Part shown: piece after piece, positions 1 to 10,724 of the stretch
Numbering within the stretch: the first letter of the stretch is position 1
Layout of the letters: each line of letters opens with the position of its first letter
DNA from: Anadara kagoshimensis
Taxonomy: Eukaryota; Mollusca; Bivalvia; Arcoida; Arcidae
Assembly: GCA_021292105.1 (NCBI GenBank)
Contig: CM037861.1
Location: 49,716,920 to 49,780,919 of the forward strand
Reading direction: 5' to 3'
DNA: 64,000 nucleotides
Notes under the pieces: model-generated
The model's database searches: none
What the model saw: only the letters and a program-made list of their open reading frames with translations
What the model was told of the DNA's origin: nothing
Program-made: the position numbers and the translations under genes

Positions 1-44
1 TTACGGAGCGAGCACTCTACCAACTGAGCTACCGCAGTGGTGAA
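1..44 (-). mobile_element. tRNA-derived SINE, head fragment cut by window edge
   Basis: On the minus strand this reads as the head of a tRNA-like SINE, with the pol III box A motif TAGCTCAGTTGG followed by AGAGTGCTCGCTCCG. The same head occurs at 14820-14859 (minus) and 30666-30700 (plus). Only the head is inside the window; the body would lie before position 1. It is not a tRNA gene as far as can be seen. Confidence 0.7.
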
Positions 45-144
45 ATATTTTATGAAACACGAAAGTAAAGGGTTTATCATTATCACCGACTGGATAAACA
101 ACTCCAATACATCTGAAAATCGCACGTTTTTAATTATATTATAC

Positions 145-270
145 AATAATTGCCCTCTAGGTATGTGGACATACAGAATTGTCACCCGACAGAAGGGTTG
201 TCACCCGAGGGTGAAAACCCTTCTGAAGGGTGACAATTCTGGATGTCCACATACCTAAGGGGCAATTATT
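145..270. mobile_element. fold-back (palindromic) MITE-like element
   Basis: Two arms of about 60 bases are near-perfect reverse complements. The left arm runs from AATAATTGCCC through GGTATGTGGACAT to GAATTGTCACCC. The right arm repeats this in reverse and ends GGGGCAATTATT at 270. The centre holds further inverted AGAAGGGTT and AACCCTTCT blocks. A single strand could fold into one long hairpin. No coding potential beyond a chance 73-codon frame. A non-autonomous fold-back DNA element is the simplest reading. Confidence 0.7.
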
Positions 271-671
271 ATTTTATTATACCGAAACAAAGCTTACCAT
301 GTCAAATGACACAAACAATATTTAAATTCTAAATTAAATTAAACGCTACCAGTTTACACTTTCAACCACCCTTTTACGCTCGCCTGCATACGAAGATTCC
401 ACAGTAGCTGTGCATGGGTTTTTTGGGAGTAAGATCTAGGTTTAACTCTCATTCTGTTTCCATCAAATACATTTCCAGTATTTCCACTGAAGCTTAGGTG
501 ACACTTTTGTGTTTTCTGCATCTTTGTCATACATAATTAATTCTAAGTCCGCTTCCGACGAACTGCAAAAAACGACTGGCCGCCATTGTTATTGTTTACC
601 AAATGACAACACAGTTCTGTTGTACGAGTTATTTCCCTTGTACCGGGTTATCACCGGGTGATAATAGTATT

Positions 672-722
672 ATCACATGGCTGGTGAGAGGTTATCACAT
701 GGCTGTGAGAGGTTGTCACACG
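672..722 (+). repeat. short degenerate tandem repeat, about 22 bp
   Basis: The phrase GTGAGAGGTTATCACATGGCT recurs two to three times with changes. It may be related to the GTTGTCACCC blocks of the fold-back element at 145-270, but this is weak. Confidence 0.35.
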
Positions 723-834
723 CTGCCAGTTATTCTGTGGGAAACATCTCATTTATTACATGTCATGTGATTGGAAAACATCCAATGAAAAGTGTTTTAA
801 TATATGTGAGGTATAATAATATAAATTATGAACC

Positions 835-1090
835 TAGCACCAGTTTCACAATCATTCCTTAGCTAAGATTTTCCTGACCTTAAATTTCGATAAATTTTAA
901 ATCTTTATACCATTGTTAATTTTCAAGATATTCGTGAATTTAAGGTGTCGTTTTAAAGATCACTTCTAGATTAAAACTGCTGCATTTAGTTTTGACAAAA
1001 GTGTCCATCTGTAGTTCCAAAAAGGGCACCAAAATTTGCTTATTTAGGTTTAGAAAATGTTAGTTAAAAATGATTGCGAAACTGGGGCCT
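835..1090. mobile_element. MITE, GCCCCAGTTTCACAATC-ended family, copy 1
   Basis: The left end GCACCAGTTTCACAATC matches the reverse complement of the right end GATTGCGAAACTGGGGCC (1072-1090). Next to the left end is the palindromic ATTCCTTAGCTAAGATTTTCC, which returns at 38230-38254. The interior (GATCACTTCTAGATTAAAA and AGTTTTGACAAAA) is also found, reversed, at 38.3 kb. Terminal inverted repeats, short length and no ORF fit a non-autonomous DNA transposon. Confidence 0.65.
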
Positions 1091-3270
1091 GGTCCTTCAA
1101 ACAATTTTACATTTTATTTTTTATGAGGAGCTGTGCTTTTTAATGTTGGGAATTACTAATTATGCTTGAGATTTTGCAATTAAGGGTTTCACTTGCTTCT
1201 AACTTTAAGTAATCTAGATGCTTGTTTAAAATAAGATGTTGCTATTATAAAGATTTTGGCAATAAAAGATATAGAAAAAAAACTTCATTGCTTGAAGAAC
1301 AAATATTATTTACGTAGTATGAATGACGTAAAATATTTTTAAAGGACATGAACCGAAAACTAAAACATTTTAAAAAGCAAGGTCAGAAGACTTTAACGTT
1401 CTAATGAACACGATTTTCACATTTCAGCTAACAAATTGTAATTTATCAATTTTGAAATATTAGAAATAAATTCTACATTTGTCATTTCGACTTCAATGCG
1501 CAATCGGTTGTCAATATTTAAACAAAAATAACAATTTTCAGACAAATAAACTCCTATGCCATTAATTTCATGATAACTTAAATACAAGCGTAAAGATTGT
1601 CCGTTTAAACATTCTTGGCGCTAACTCAATACTTAATCAAGACAGGTTTGACAGACACCTCTGATTATGTCAGTCAAGCGGCGCTTTATTTTGTAATAAT
1701 CATGCCGATTTTAATCGGAAAGTTGCAACCATTGGAATAGATTCCAATATTGAACTTTAACAATTTCGCAGTTGTGTCAAGAATACTTCAAACTTTCATT
1801 AAAATGTGACGTTTAATAAAACACACAGCTCTGCACAAAAACCATTTCATATTTCTATTTTAAACTTTATTTTACACGATTAGTCATTTATTTATATGAC
1901 GTATCAAATTAAATCCGAAATTGACAGAAAAAAAAATTATCTCTACGAGTACAAAAAAAGTAAAAGAAGTCAAAATCTGTACAAACTTTACAGTATGTAG
2001 TATGCATTAAAATTTATTGCAAGAATTCAAATTCTGTAAAAACTATATTTATAGCTTCGACACATTTATAAAAAATTAAAATTGCTCGTGTATGTTTTTT
2101 TCCTCTTCTAAACACTACAAAAATGTTTTTTCCTCGCCTAAACACTATAAAAACACATTAATCTTTAATTTGACGCCTGTGTTAGGATTGCTTATAGAAA
2201 ACTATATCTGAAAAAAGATATATATATATATATCATAATACATGGTGAAATCCATATCATATGCCATATCTGACCGAGACCACCCGTTCAGACCGAGGAC
2301 TTTAGTAAATAAGTAACTGCAAAACAGGTATCATAAGATGCATAGCTGATTGGGCAATAGAGAAGTATGGATGGTGAAGGATGCTGAAACAGAAATAAAT
2401 CAACTGTCGACAATAATGTTCTGGTCCATCGAGATTTAAACCTAGATAGGGAGAGGCACTGTAATTCGTAACCCGGTTATAGTTGAATACTAATGGCAAA
2501 TAAAAAAGACTAGTTGTGCTTATACAGTTGTATCTTATAAATTCGTTTTGTTGTGACGTTATGACTGTTATAATGACTAGTTATTCCAAGCGTGTGCAGA
2601 GTCCCGAACTCTTGTAGTTGCTAATCTCCCGCGCGCTTCTTCCCGATTTTCAGAGTTGTCTTTCTTTATCAGTGCAGGCCATGCGCGTATACTTTGTTGC
2701 TCTCACAATAGCCAAGCCATTAGATGTTATTTTAACGTTTCATTTAAAATAATCTCACACAACATTGTATTGTATTGAAAGCTCAGAGCAAGTTAAAATA
2801 GATCTCCTTTAAAAGAATCAAAAAACATAAACTCCATTTCGGATTCTCCTCAAAGTTACACGAATCAGTATTTTTAAATTAATCCAAGTCATTGCTAATT
2901 AGTTTCATCCTTTAAATTCCACTTTGTAATTCAAACATAATTAGAATGAAATTAAACATAATTACCAAAGGGATTAGCATTTCCATGTTAAATGCAAAAG
3001 CCATTTACAATGTTTCTCGTATCCTAGTAATTTGGCACCCCATAAAGACTTATCGCCATAGTATTTAATATACTAAAAGCCAAGCATTCAATATCTGTCA
3101 TATTTTCACTTTAATAATCCTCTCTCTAACATCGTCTTTTTATTGGGAAAAATTAAACAAATAGTGTTGATAATTATAGTAATGCATTGCTATAAATCTT
3201 TCTTGTGGATTGCAAAAATCTAAGAAAAACCCCCAGGCCTTGCTGCTATAATAAAATACACGGAATTTAT
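1091..3270. other. AT-rich stretch without recognised gene
   Basis: I see no repeat family member, RNA gene or coding exon here. There is a short AT dinucleotide run at 2219-2233 and only chance ORFs. A less AT-rich patch lies near 2590-2690 with no feature I can name. Confidence 0.5.
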
Positions 3271-3450
3271 AAACGAACAAACATACGGCTTAATGTCTAA
3301 ACCGCAACCCCAGCAGCAAATTTCCAAAAAGAGAACGTTCAAGGTAAGTTAGACACTTTAACTTCCATCAGGACATTGAGGACAGATGCTCCGAAATGAT
3401 AAACATATCTTGTCTATCTAGCTACATCCCGTCAGGTGTATAATTCAGTT
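3271..3450 (-). mobile_element. family-A retroposon copy, decayed (A1)
   Basis: Plus-strand order is AACGAACAAACATA (element 3' end), a degraded middle, AACTTCCATCAGG, GATGCTCCG, TATCTAGCTACA and a CAGGTGTATAA edge. The order matches better copies such as 19909-20250. It is heavily mutated, so an old insertion. Confidence 0.5.
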
Positions 3451-4771
3451 AATCTATTACATTAACCACACCACTGGACGCCTTCGTTAATCCGTGGTTT
3501 AAACTAACATTAGCTATTGTCAGGTACTAAAAATCTCTAATTTCATTACATATTACTTTGTAGTTTTAAGGAATATATCACGAGGCTATGCAAAGACCAA
3601 GAGAATAAACATGGACTCAAATGTATTTTAATCTCATGATTATCTAGAAGTAAAAAAAATACTAGGGTGAAATTAATTGTTCTTCTTATGATGAGAAGTT
3701 CTAAGATTCACATTTTAATTTAGAATTAACGTTATATATGTATAATCTAGTTGTCCAGTTACGAAAAACAATGTTATAAGAGTTGTTTTGTGCATTTAGG
3801 ACAAAGAAATCAGACTCTAGATGTTGGTGTAGGATATATGCATCTATACCAATCAAAATGTAGTGTGTATATTTATACTTTTACCTTCAACGGAAACATT
3901 AAAAGAGATGGGCGAATATATTGTAACTAAAAACATGCAGAAAGCAGCAGCCAAATTGACAAACACAAAACATGGAATAAAGATATAAATTAAACGCATG
4001 CAAAGTGAATAAAAGTTGCTTTAATGTACCAATCTTGCAGTGTCTTTTGTACAAAAACTTACTAGGCGTACGTGCGGAAATTTTCCGTTCCTGAATGCAT
4101 AAAATAAGACATGAAAAGGGATTGTTTACGAAGGAAACACTTAAAATGCAACAAAATACAAAATGTGAAAAGATATGAAAAGTCCATTAAGTTCAATGTA
4201 TAAATTTTCCAACGTAATTCCTTTTTTCAGATCGGTGAACGTGCAGTAATCTTTAATTCCTGAATACGTAAAAGAAGACATGCAGATGTGGCATGATCTT
4301 AAAGGAAACACTTGAAATACTTCAGCGTCACGTATCTCTGACATTAACCACGATCTGTATTAAACTTCATGTATTTGATACCATTAACCAAGATATATGG
4401 CAGTAAATTTTCTTCGTCCTCAAAATCTAAGTTTTGGTTATCGTTCAAATTATTGCCATAGGTGGTTTTGATAAAATAAATGTTGATCCTTCTGCTTTTA
4501 TCCTTTCAAAGTCTGGAAAACATTTCAATATTTTTTTTAATTTTGGTTCGCGCAATACGGGGGTTGTTTTCCGAAACGACTGTAGTGTGGTGTAAAATTA
4601 AAACGGGTTAAGTAAGTATTATTTGCATCGGTCAGTTGCACAAATATGTATATAATAACTATAAACTAAGCGTAATTATTGATAATAACCATTCAGATAA
4701 CAGTAAATGACAACAGACAATACAAATGAGAAAAAATTGTGGAAGAACAGGCAAACAACAAGATAGGCAAG
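3451..4771. other. stretch without recognised gene
   Basis: No exon, tRNA or repeat family recognised. An internal diverged duplicate is suggested by two similar blocks (about 4060-4150 and 4225-4325) that share TTCCTGAATGCAT or TTCCTGAATACGT followed by AAAAGAAGACATG-like text and GGAAACACTT. Confidence 0.4.
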
Positions 4772-4940
4772 AAAAACATACATGTCCATGTTTACATCAT
4801 AATTCAAAAATCAAAGTAAAACATTGCAATAATGCAACTTTAGTTACACACGTGAACTTTCAACAGTCTAGGACAGTAAGGTCGGGTGCTACGGAAAAGT
4901 AATCACCTCCTGTCTAGCTATCTACACTATAAGTAAGAAA
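4772..4940 (-). mobile_element. family-A retroposon copy (A2), in duplication unit 1
   Basis: Shows AAAAACATAC at the 3' side, CACGTGAACTTTC, GGGTGCTACGG and CACCTCCTGTCTAGCTA in the family order. It lies across the left boundary of the tandem duplication that starts near 4816. Confidence 0.65.
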
Positions 4941-5717
4941 TAGGTGTTCGGATCGCTGATTACAAAACTACAGACTATCAATGAATACATTTTAAAACGA
5001 CACTTTTATCAACGGCTAGTGGTCCATATAAACAAAATTTAAAGAGTAAAAATGAGTCTTATCTCGACAATGATTCACGTACAAGCGACCACTGACAGGT
5101 TGTGACACAAGACTTGAAACTGGGTAAGGATTGTTCTTCACCACGCAATCGGTATTATAAAAGTGAAAATTATGAAAGTCACAATACTTTCGGATACAAA
5201 ATAATAAAAAAACGAGGTTACGTGTCACGGTAGCCATGGCTCGATAGAGAACCCAGCTGTATAAAGTCATTAGCGCAACGCACAGGCAAAATTTCTGCAC
5301 TTTCGCTTAAAGCTGGCGAAGTCTTATATTCTTGAATGGGACGTTAAACACCATTACTCAACTCAAAACATAAGCAGCAAATACTTATACCAATAGTAGA
5401 GTCGATGAAGAGCATTGCGACATGTGACGGGCACTAGATGTAATGACAACTTGGTATTTTAGGCGTGGTTCAAGGTCTTGTGAAAGACCCTAGTCTTCTC
5501 AATCTCACAGCCAATGCAATGCGCATAAATAGGTAAATCTAAATGTTGAAATGAGTTTTATTTCATCCAACAGTAAAATGACAATCATTCTGGCATGTTG
5601 TCCAAGTGCCTGAAGCACAAATGATGCCGTTTATAAAATATAATATGTTTGCTTCAATAACACCTGCCAGAAGTTTGTTGACGAAAAACCTCTTCTGACT
5701 AAAATGAAAAATCTCCT
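4816..5717. repeat. tandem duplication, unit 1 (about 0.9 kb)
   Basis: Unit 1 runs from GTAAAACATTGCAATAATG to AAAATGAAAAATCTCCT and is followed directly by unit 2, which restarts with GTAAAACATTGAAATAATG. Both contain, in order, a family-A piece, a tRNA-type SINE and a shared 3' block with AACACCTGCCAGAAGTTTG. The two differ by many small changes and indels, so the duplication is not recent. Confidence 0.85.
5055..5370 (+). mobile_element. tRNA-derived SINE copy in duplication unit 1
   Basis: The body matches the SINE at 14535-14859 (opposite strand): AATCGGTATTA, CTTTCGGATAC, CACGGTAGCCATGGC, GCTGTATAA and TTAGCGCAA. It ends in the shared SINE tail ATGGGACGTTAAACACCATT. The tRNA-like head is degraded. 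The antisense reading gives a 94-codon chance frame that I do not treat as a gene. Confidence 0.75.
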
Positions 5718-5830
5718 GTAAAACATTGAAATAATGCAACTTCAGTTAAACACGTGAATTTTCAACAGTGCAGGGAAGTAAGATTGGGTGCTACGGAAAG
5801 ATAATCACCTCCTGTCTAGCTACACTACAA
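5718..5830 (-). mobile_element. family-A retroposon copy (A3), in duplication unit 2
   Basis: Paralogue of A2, made by the segmental duplication rather than a separate insertion. Keeps CACGTGAATTTTC, GGGTGCTACGG and CACCTCCTGTCTAGCTA. The A-rich end of the element is missing because the duplication joint cuts it. Confidence 0.65.
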
Positions 5831-5892
5831 GTAAGAAAAATAGGTATTCGGGTCGCTGATTATAAAACTGCAGACTATCCAGTGGTACATAA

Positions 5893-6205
5893 ATGAACTC
5901 TTATCTCGACAATGATTCACGTACCAGCAACCACTGACAGGTTGTGACAGAAGACTTGAAACTGTGTAAGGACTGTTCTTTCGCCACGCACTCGGTATTA
6001 CAAAATGAAAGTCTTTCGGATACAAAACAAAAAAATAAACGAGGTAACATGTCACGGTAGCCATGGCACGATAAAGAACCCAGCTGTATAATGCCATTAG
6101 CGCAACGCACAGACAAAATTTCTGCATTTTCGCTTATAGCTGGCGAAGTCTTATATTCTTGAATGGGACGTTAAACACCATTACTCAACTCAAAACATAA
6201 GCCAC
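5893..6205 (+). mobile_element. tRNA-derived SINE copy in duplication unit 2
   Basis: Paralogue of the SINE at 5055-5370, with the same tail ATGGGACGTTAAACACCATT and the same diagnostic blocks. Its antisense frames of 71-100 codons are shadows of the repeat. Confidence 0.75.
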
Positions 6206-6537
6206 AAATAGTTATATTAATAGTAGAGTCGATGAAAAGCATTGCGACATGTGACGGGCGCTAGATGTAATGACAACTTGGTATTTTAGGCGTGGTTCAA
6301 GGTCTTGTGAAAGACCCTAGTCTCACAGCCAATGTAATGCGCATAAATGAGTAAAACTAAATGTTGAAATGAGTTTTATTTTATCCAACAGTAAAATGAC
6401 AATCATTCTGGCATGTTGTCCAAGTGCCTGAAGCACAAATGATGCCGTTTATAAAATATAATATGTTTGCTTCAATAACACCTGCCAGAAGTTTGTTGAC
6501 GAAAAACTTCTTCTGACTAAAATGAAAAATCTCCTGT

Positions 6538-6968
6538 CGTTTCTGTGATGAATGAATTAACTTTTCAACCACTGTGATAGACACATAATTTTCTATAAGC
6601 AATCTTATTTCCAATTTGAAAATCGACATGATAGAGGAAAATACAATTACAGAACATGACAAAATCCAGATACTCGATGTTTGTGTGAAACAAGAGAGAA
6701 GTTTGATGCTGGCAAAATACGGAATTTTTAAATTTAGTTTTTGTTAGGATTGTTTTTAGTTGTAATGAATATTATGATGTTTATTCAAAATTTATATTAA
6801 ATCACACTGGCACGAATAAAAGAACGAGTATGAAGAAACCCTTCCTTCTAAGAAACACCAGCAAAGTTAAACAATTTATAAAAAATAGACAAAATTGATA
6901 ATTTATGACGAAAGGGCATTACCACTTATACATTTCAGTGTTTTTGGTTGAACCATAACGATTGAACC
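6538..6968. other. stretch without recognised gene
   Basis: A minus-strand chance frame of 93 codons crosses the end of the duplication (6381-6662); half lies in duplicated DNA and it is not preserved in unit 1. Nothing else is seen. Confidence 0.4.
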
Positions 6969-6969
6969 G

Positions 6970-7135
6970 GTGGTATTTTAATTCGACAACACTAGACGGC
7001 CGTTTTGGAATAAAATTCCTCAGTAGTAGTGCTCAAACGAAAGTTCAAATATTTTTAAGATGTTGAATGGGAAAATAAAAGAACCAAATTTATTTTACCA
7101 AACCCACTTACGGCAATATTTTGAACAATTATTCA
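6970..7135 (-). mobile_element. hammerhead-bearing retroposon, decayed copy (E1)
   Basis: Homologous on the minus strand to 10725-10940 and 21254-21472: a body with AACATCTTAAAAATATTTG, then the ribozyme region, then TTAAAATACC at the 3' end. It is the most diverged of the four copies. Confidence 0.6.
6990..7031 (-). ncRNA. dead hammerhead ribozyme relic
   Basis: On the minus strand, stem I (CACTA with TAGTG) and stem II (GGAAT with ATTCC) are still complementary. The invariant CTGATGA has become CTACTGA and the GAA core has become AAA. Those residues are essential in hammerhead ribozymes, so this copy should not cleave. The stem III segment reads ACGGCCGT, a perfect palindrome. Confidence 0.65.
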
Positions 7136-7204
7136 TAGTTTAGTATTTACGAAACAGAGAATTGTAAGTGCTTTGGAATGTTATTTCACTCATAATAATT
7201 AAAA

Positions 7205-7430
7205 GGGTGCGGTGGTCTAAGTCTACAAATCCAGAGTCTTTCACCACTATGGTTCCATTCCCGCTCAGACCACATCTGGGAAAGTGAATTTTTCTTGCCG
7301 TTTGCTTTTCCTGGTTTACCAGGTGCCAGTATATTGTGACTGTGGAGTAGTACGCTTGTCTGTGGCGTACTGATTCGGTGAACTGGCACCTTAAAGTCGC
7401 CCAGGGTGCGGTACAAACACACTCGCACTT
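7205..7430 (+). mobile_element. tRNA-Arg-like SINE
   Basis: The head GGTGCGGTGGTCTAAG is followed by CTACAAATCCAGAGTCTTTC and a degenerate box B GGTTCCATTCCC, then CTGGGAAAGTGAATT. The 3' part ends ACCTTAAAGTCGCCC and GGGTGCGG. The minus-strand SINE at 35731-35915 has the same head, middle and tail. Two chance frames on the minus strand (85 and 99 codons) fall inside it. Confidence 0.75.
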
Positions 7431-8205
7431 CACATGCATACACGAACTAATTCATAGATTAATCGATGGATATTATTAAAGTAATTGTCGTTGCAAATAG
7501 ATGAAGCATTGCTGATGCGACAATAAGCAAAAATCAACAACAACAATACATGTAATATAATAATTAAGAACAGGTACATGAGAGATTGTACGTATAATCT
7601 GTATGCATGTTTGTAATCCTGATTTATAATCAGACAAATGGAATAAAACACACTAGATCAATGACACACTACGGCTAAGTCTTTTGATAATGATGAACCT
7701 TTGTCTGGTCGATTCTGACAATGGGAAAGTTTAAGCTTTTACGTATTCGTTTTGCCCTTCCCTTTTTAGTGCTTTTTGGTCAACACGTTTTTAAATTCAA
7801 ATACAATCGACATCGATTCATCCTTATAAAAATGCGTGGATCAATGTCACGAAAAAGGCTTGTGTTGAGTCTGTAATAGATACGAAAACTATTGTGTACC
7901 AACTGGCAATTTTATCTACTGCAGAAAAGTATTATTCTTCAAGCGACTAATTAAGACATTGTTGGAATAAGCCCAGCTGATATGTCATCAACCACAGCTT
8001 TAGGGCGTGCCCGCCACCGATTCAACACAACGTTTTCAATCGATGTGCAATGAAAGATGCAACTACTAATGCATTCTTTTTTTTCCAATGTGTCTCTTCG
8101 AAGTAAAGGCGATAACAATATGTTAACCTCATGGTTTATATTTTTATGTTGTATAGTTTTTAGCTCACCTAAGCCAAAGGCTCAGATGAGCTATTGCAAT
8201 CTATC

Positions 8206-8255
8206 ACCGTCCGTCGTGCGTCGTCCGTCGTGCGTCGTCCGTCGTGCGTCGTGTA
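8206..8255 (+). repeat. GC-rich simple repeat, CGTCCGTCGTG type
   Basis: Alternating CGTCCGTCGTG and CGTCGTG units inside the AGCTCACC element. Such a tract near the left end is usual for this kind of element. Confidence 0.8.
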
Positions 8256-8639
8256 TAAACTTTACATTTTAATCTTCTCCTCCAAAACTACTGGGCCATA
8301 TTTGATGAAACTTGGTGACTATCATGCCTAGGTAACAGCCTTTCAAAATTGTGTTCGGGGTTTGGCCACGCCCAACAAGATGGCCGCTGTTACTAAAAAT
8401 AGCAAAAAGACAAAAAAATCTTCTTCTCTGAAACCAAAAGGCGCAGGCAAATTTTAATTGGATATTTGGATTCAGCATACCTGGGAACATTAAAATTGTG
8501 TTTTTCATGAAAATTAGACGAAAAATAGGTTACGCGTTTTTTTGCGTAATGTTACGTAATTTTTAAAATGAGACATTTATTGTTATAACTTCATAATGGC
8601 TAAAGATAATTGTATGGAGTTTTCACTGTTGGTCTTGTC

Positions 8640-9815
8640 TTGCAATTTTCTTCCAATTGATGTCAAGGTCGAAGGTCAAGGTCATGTCCCAGTTTTTGAC
8701 CTTTGATAAAAAATGCTATTTTTTTAACATTTCTTGTGATAATGGCATAGGATTTTCATTATTTGTAGGTATTGACATGACGATCATTTTGATACATAGA
8801 TCAGGGTCATGGGTTCAAAGGTCAAGGTCACAGATGTCCAAGAATACCAAAATAGTTAATTATCTGCAAAACTATGAATTTTTTGTATAGGCATGTATAT
8901 CAGAATATTGTAGGTAATGGCACAATGGTCATTTTGATATATGAATAAAGGTCATGGGTTCAAAGGTCAAGGTCACAGATGTAAACAAGTACTGAAATGG
9001 TTAATTATCTCAAAAACTATAAACTTTTTGTATAGGCATGTATATTAGAATATTGTAGGTATTGGCCTAACGATCATTTTGATATATGAATGAAGGTCAT
9101 AGGTTCAAGGGTCAAGGTCATAGAATTAAACGAATACTTAAATGGTTAATTATCTCAAAAACTATAACTTTTTTGTATAGGCATGTATATTTGAATATTG
9201 TAGATATTGGCCTAACGATTATTTTGATATATGAATGAAGGTCATAGGTTCAAAGGTCAAGGTCATAGCTGCGAACGAATATTTAAATGGTTAATTATCT
9301 CAAAAACTATAATCTTTTTGTATAGGCATGTATATTAGAATATTGTAGGCATTTGCACAACGATCATTTTGATATATGAATGAAGTTCATAGGTTTAAAG
9401 GTCAAGGTCAAAGATGCAAACTAATACTTAAATGGTTAATTATCTCAGAAACTATAAATTTTTTGTATAGGCATGTATATTAGAATATTGTAGGTATTGG
9501 CCTAATGATCATTTTAATATATGAATGAAGGTCATAGGTTCAAAGGTCAAGGTCATAGATGCAAATGAATACTTAAACAGTTAATTATCTCAGAAACTAT
9601 AAACTTTTTGTATAGGCATGTATATTGGAATAAGGTATGTATTGGCCTAACGATCATTTTGATATATGAATGAAGGTCATAGGTTCAAAGGTCAAGGTCA
9701 TAGACGCGAACGAATACTGAAATGGTTAATTATCTTAAAAACTATAAACTCTTTGTAAAGGCATGTATATTGGAATATTGTAGGTATTGGCCTAATGCAC
9801 ATTTTTATATACAAA
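8640..9815 (+). repeat. 145-bp tandem array, about 8 units
   Basis: The phrase GGTTCAAAGGTCAAGGTCA starts near 8812, 8956, 9101, 9246, 9391, 9536 and 9681, with a degraded earlier unit near 8670. The period is 144-145 bases. Other conserved parts are TTTGTATAGGCATGTATAT, CGATCATTTTGATATATGAA and TGGTTAATTATCTC. Each unit contains two abutting AGGTCA half-sites. Confidence 0.95.
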
Positions 9816-10469
9816 TGTTTTAGCTGTTTATAAATAATATATTGTAGCTAGACTTTAAATATGTTATATATAGCATACTTATATAATAATTATTATAATT
9901 AATTTGCAAAAATACTTGCATATTATTGGCCCTTACTGCTGAAAATTTTGATATTCTCTTTTTTTAATGTCATTGACCATTGAACCTCTGCATAAGATAT
10001 GTACTCTTCCTCAGGTGAGCGTTAAGGCCCATGGGCCTCTTGTTTTAATCGTGATTTATTGTGTCTTTGTAAAGGTAAATGTCAAATATATATTTCCCCT
10101 TCTAGAACTTCACTTCAAGAGCAGAATACATTGTCTAGGACATTTGTCTGGTAAAACTAACATATCAAGACCAAATGATTGTTTTCTACCACATATCGAA
10201 GTTCGCATGAACGCGCGTATACATTTAAATGAACGACAGATAGAGAAAAGTGTCAATTTCGTTATTATATTGAAACAGTAGATTCTTAGACAGTTAACAA
10301 TCGAATGAGCCTTTCTTTACGCTGTACTTAATCTAAGAGCACTTTTTATATTACATCAGTAGGATGTTATTAAATTTCGTAATAATTTTTCGCTACTATA
10401 TATTTTTTTAGAATAAATTGCTTGTTTAAATGATAAATCGTGATTTTTATCTTATTACATAATATACCC

Positions 10470-10724
10470 AGAGGCGGATCCAGAGTTTTAGAAAGAGGAG
10501 GGCGTATAATGTGAGAGCCGAAGGATCGAACCTTCTAGGGGGTCTTGGGGCATGCTCCCCCTGAAAATTTAGAAAAAATAGCGCAAAAATCCTGCATTCT
10601 AGTGCAATCTGAGCTGCATCAAAGAGGAAAAAATCTTTTATTCAAAATGCCTGTATCATAGTATGAAAAGTATGAATGAAAATGAACAATATGTATTATT
10701 ACCAACATAAAAGGGGGGTCACTG
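10470..10724 (+). mobile_element. CAGAGGCGGATCC repeat, hAT-like fragment
   Basis: Starts CAGAGGCGGATCCAGAG, a type of end I associate with short hAT-like elements. It continues with GGGGGTCTTGGGGCATGC and stops at GGGGGGTCACTG just before the ribozyme element. The far end does not mirror the start well, so the copy is truncated or rearranged. It is absent from duplication copy 2. Confidence 0.5.

Larger units (their letters stand above)
5718..6537. repeat. tandem duplication, unit 2
   Basis: Near-copy of 4816-5717, shorter by about 80 bases because of deletions inside the SINE and family-A portions. Unit 2 continues into TCGTTTCTGTGATG, where homology to unit 1 ends. Confidence 0.85.
8162..10042. 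mobile_element. AGCTCACC...GGGCCTCTTG element (non-autonomous)
   Basis: A 1.88-kb insertion with no coding capacity. It opens AGCTCACCTAAGCC and closes GAGCGTTAAGGCCC, GGGCCTCTTG. Subterminal GCTCACCTAAG (8163-8173) is inverted as CTCAGGTGAGC (10010-10020). Inside are a GTCCGTCGTGC-type repeat, the phrase CTACTGGGCCATATTTGATG, AAGATGGCCGC and a 145-bp array. From general knowledge elements with these ends are abundant in bivalve genomes; I cannot name the superfamily. Copy 2 of the segmental duplication has the empty site: seven Ts there against five plus four Ts around the insert, suggesting a 2-bp target duplication. Confidence 0.85.

Noticed and set aside
4570..4590. CCGAAACGACTGTAGTG as a hammerhead 3' half
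   Set aside because: No CTGATGA box lies upstream within a plausible stem II distance.
5825..6127. Frames of 71-100 codons on the minus strand, also at 5016-5300
   Set aside because: Antisense of a SINE present in both units of a tandem duplication; their similarity reflects the duplication.
8640..9815. CRISPR-like regular array
   Set aside because: Units are 145 bases with no short repeat and unique spacer structure; this is a eukaryotic tandem repeat inside a transposable element.
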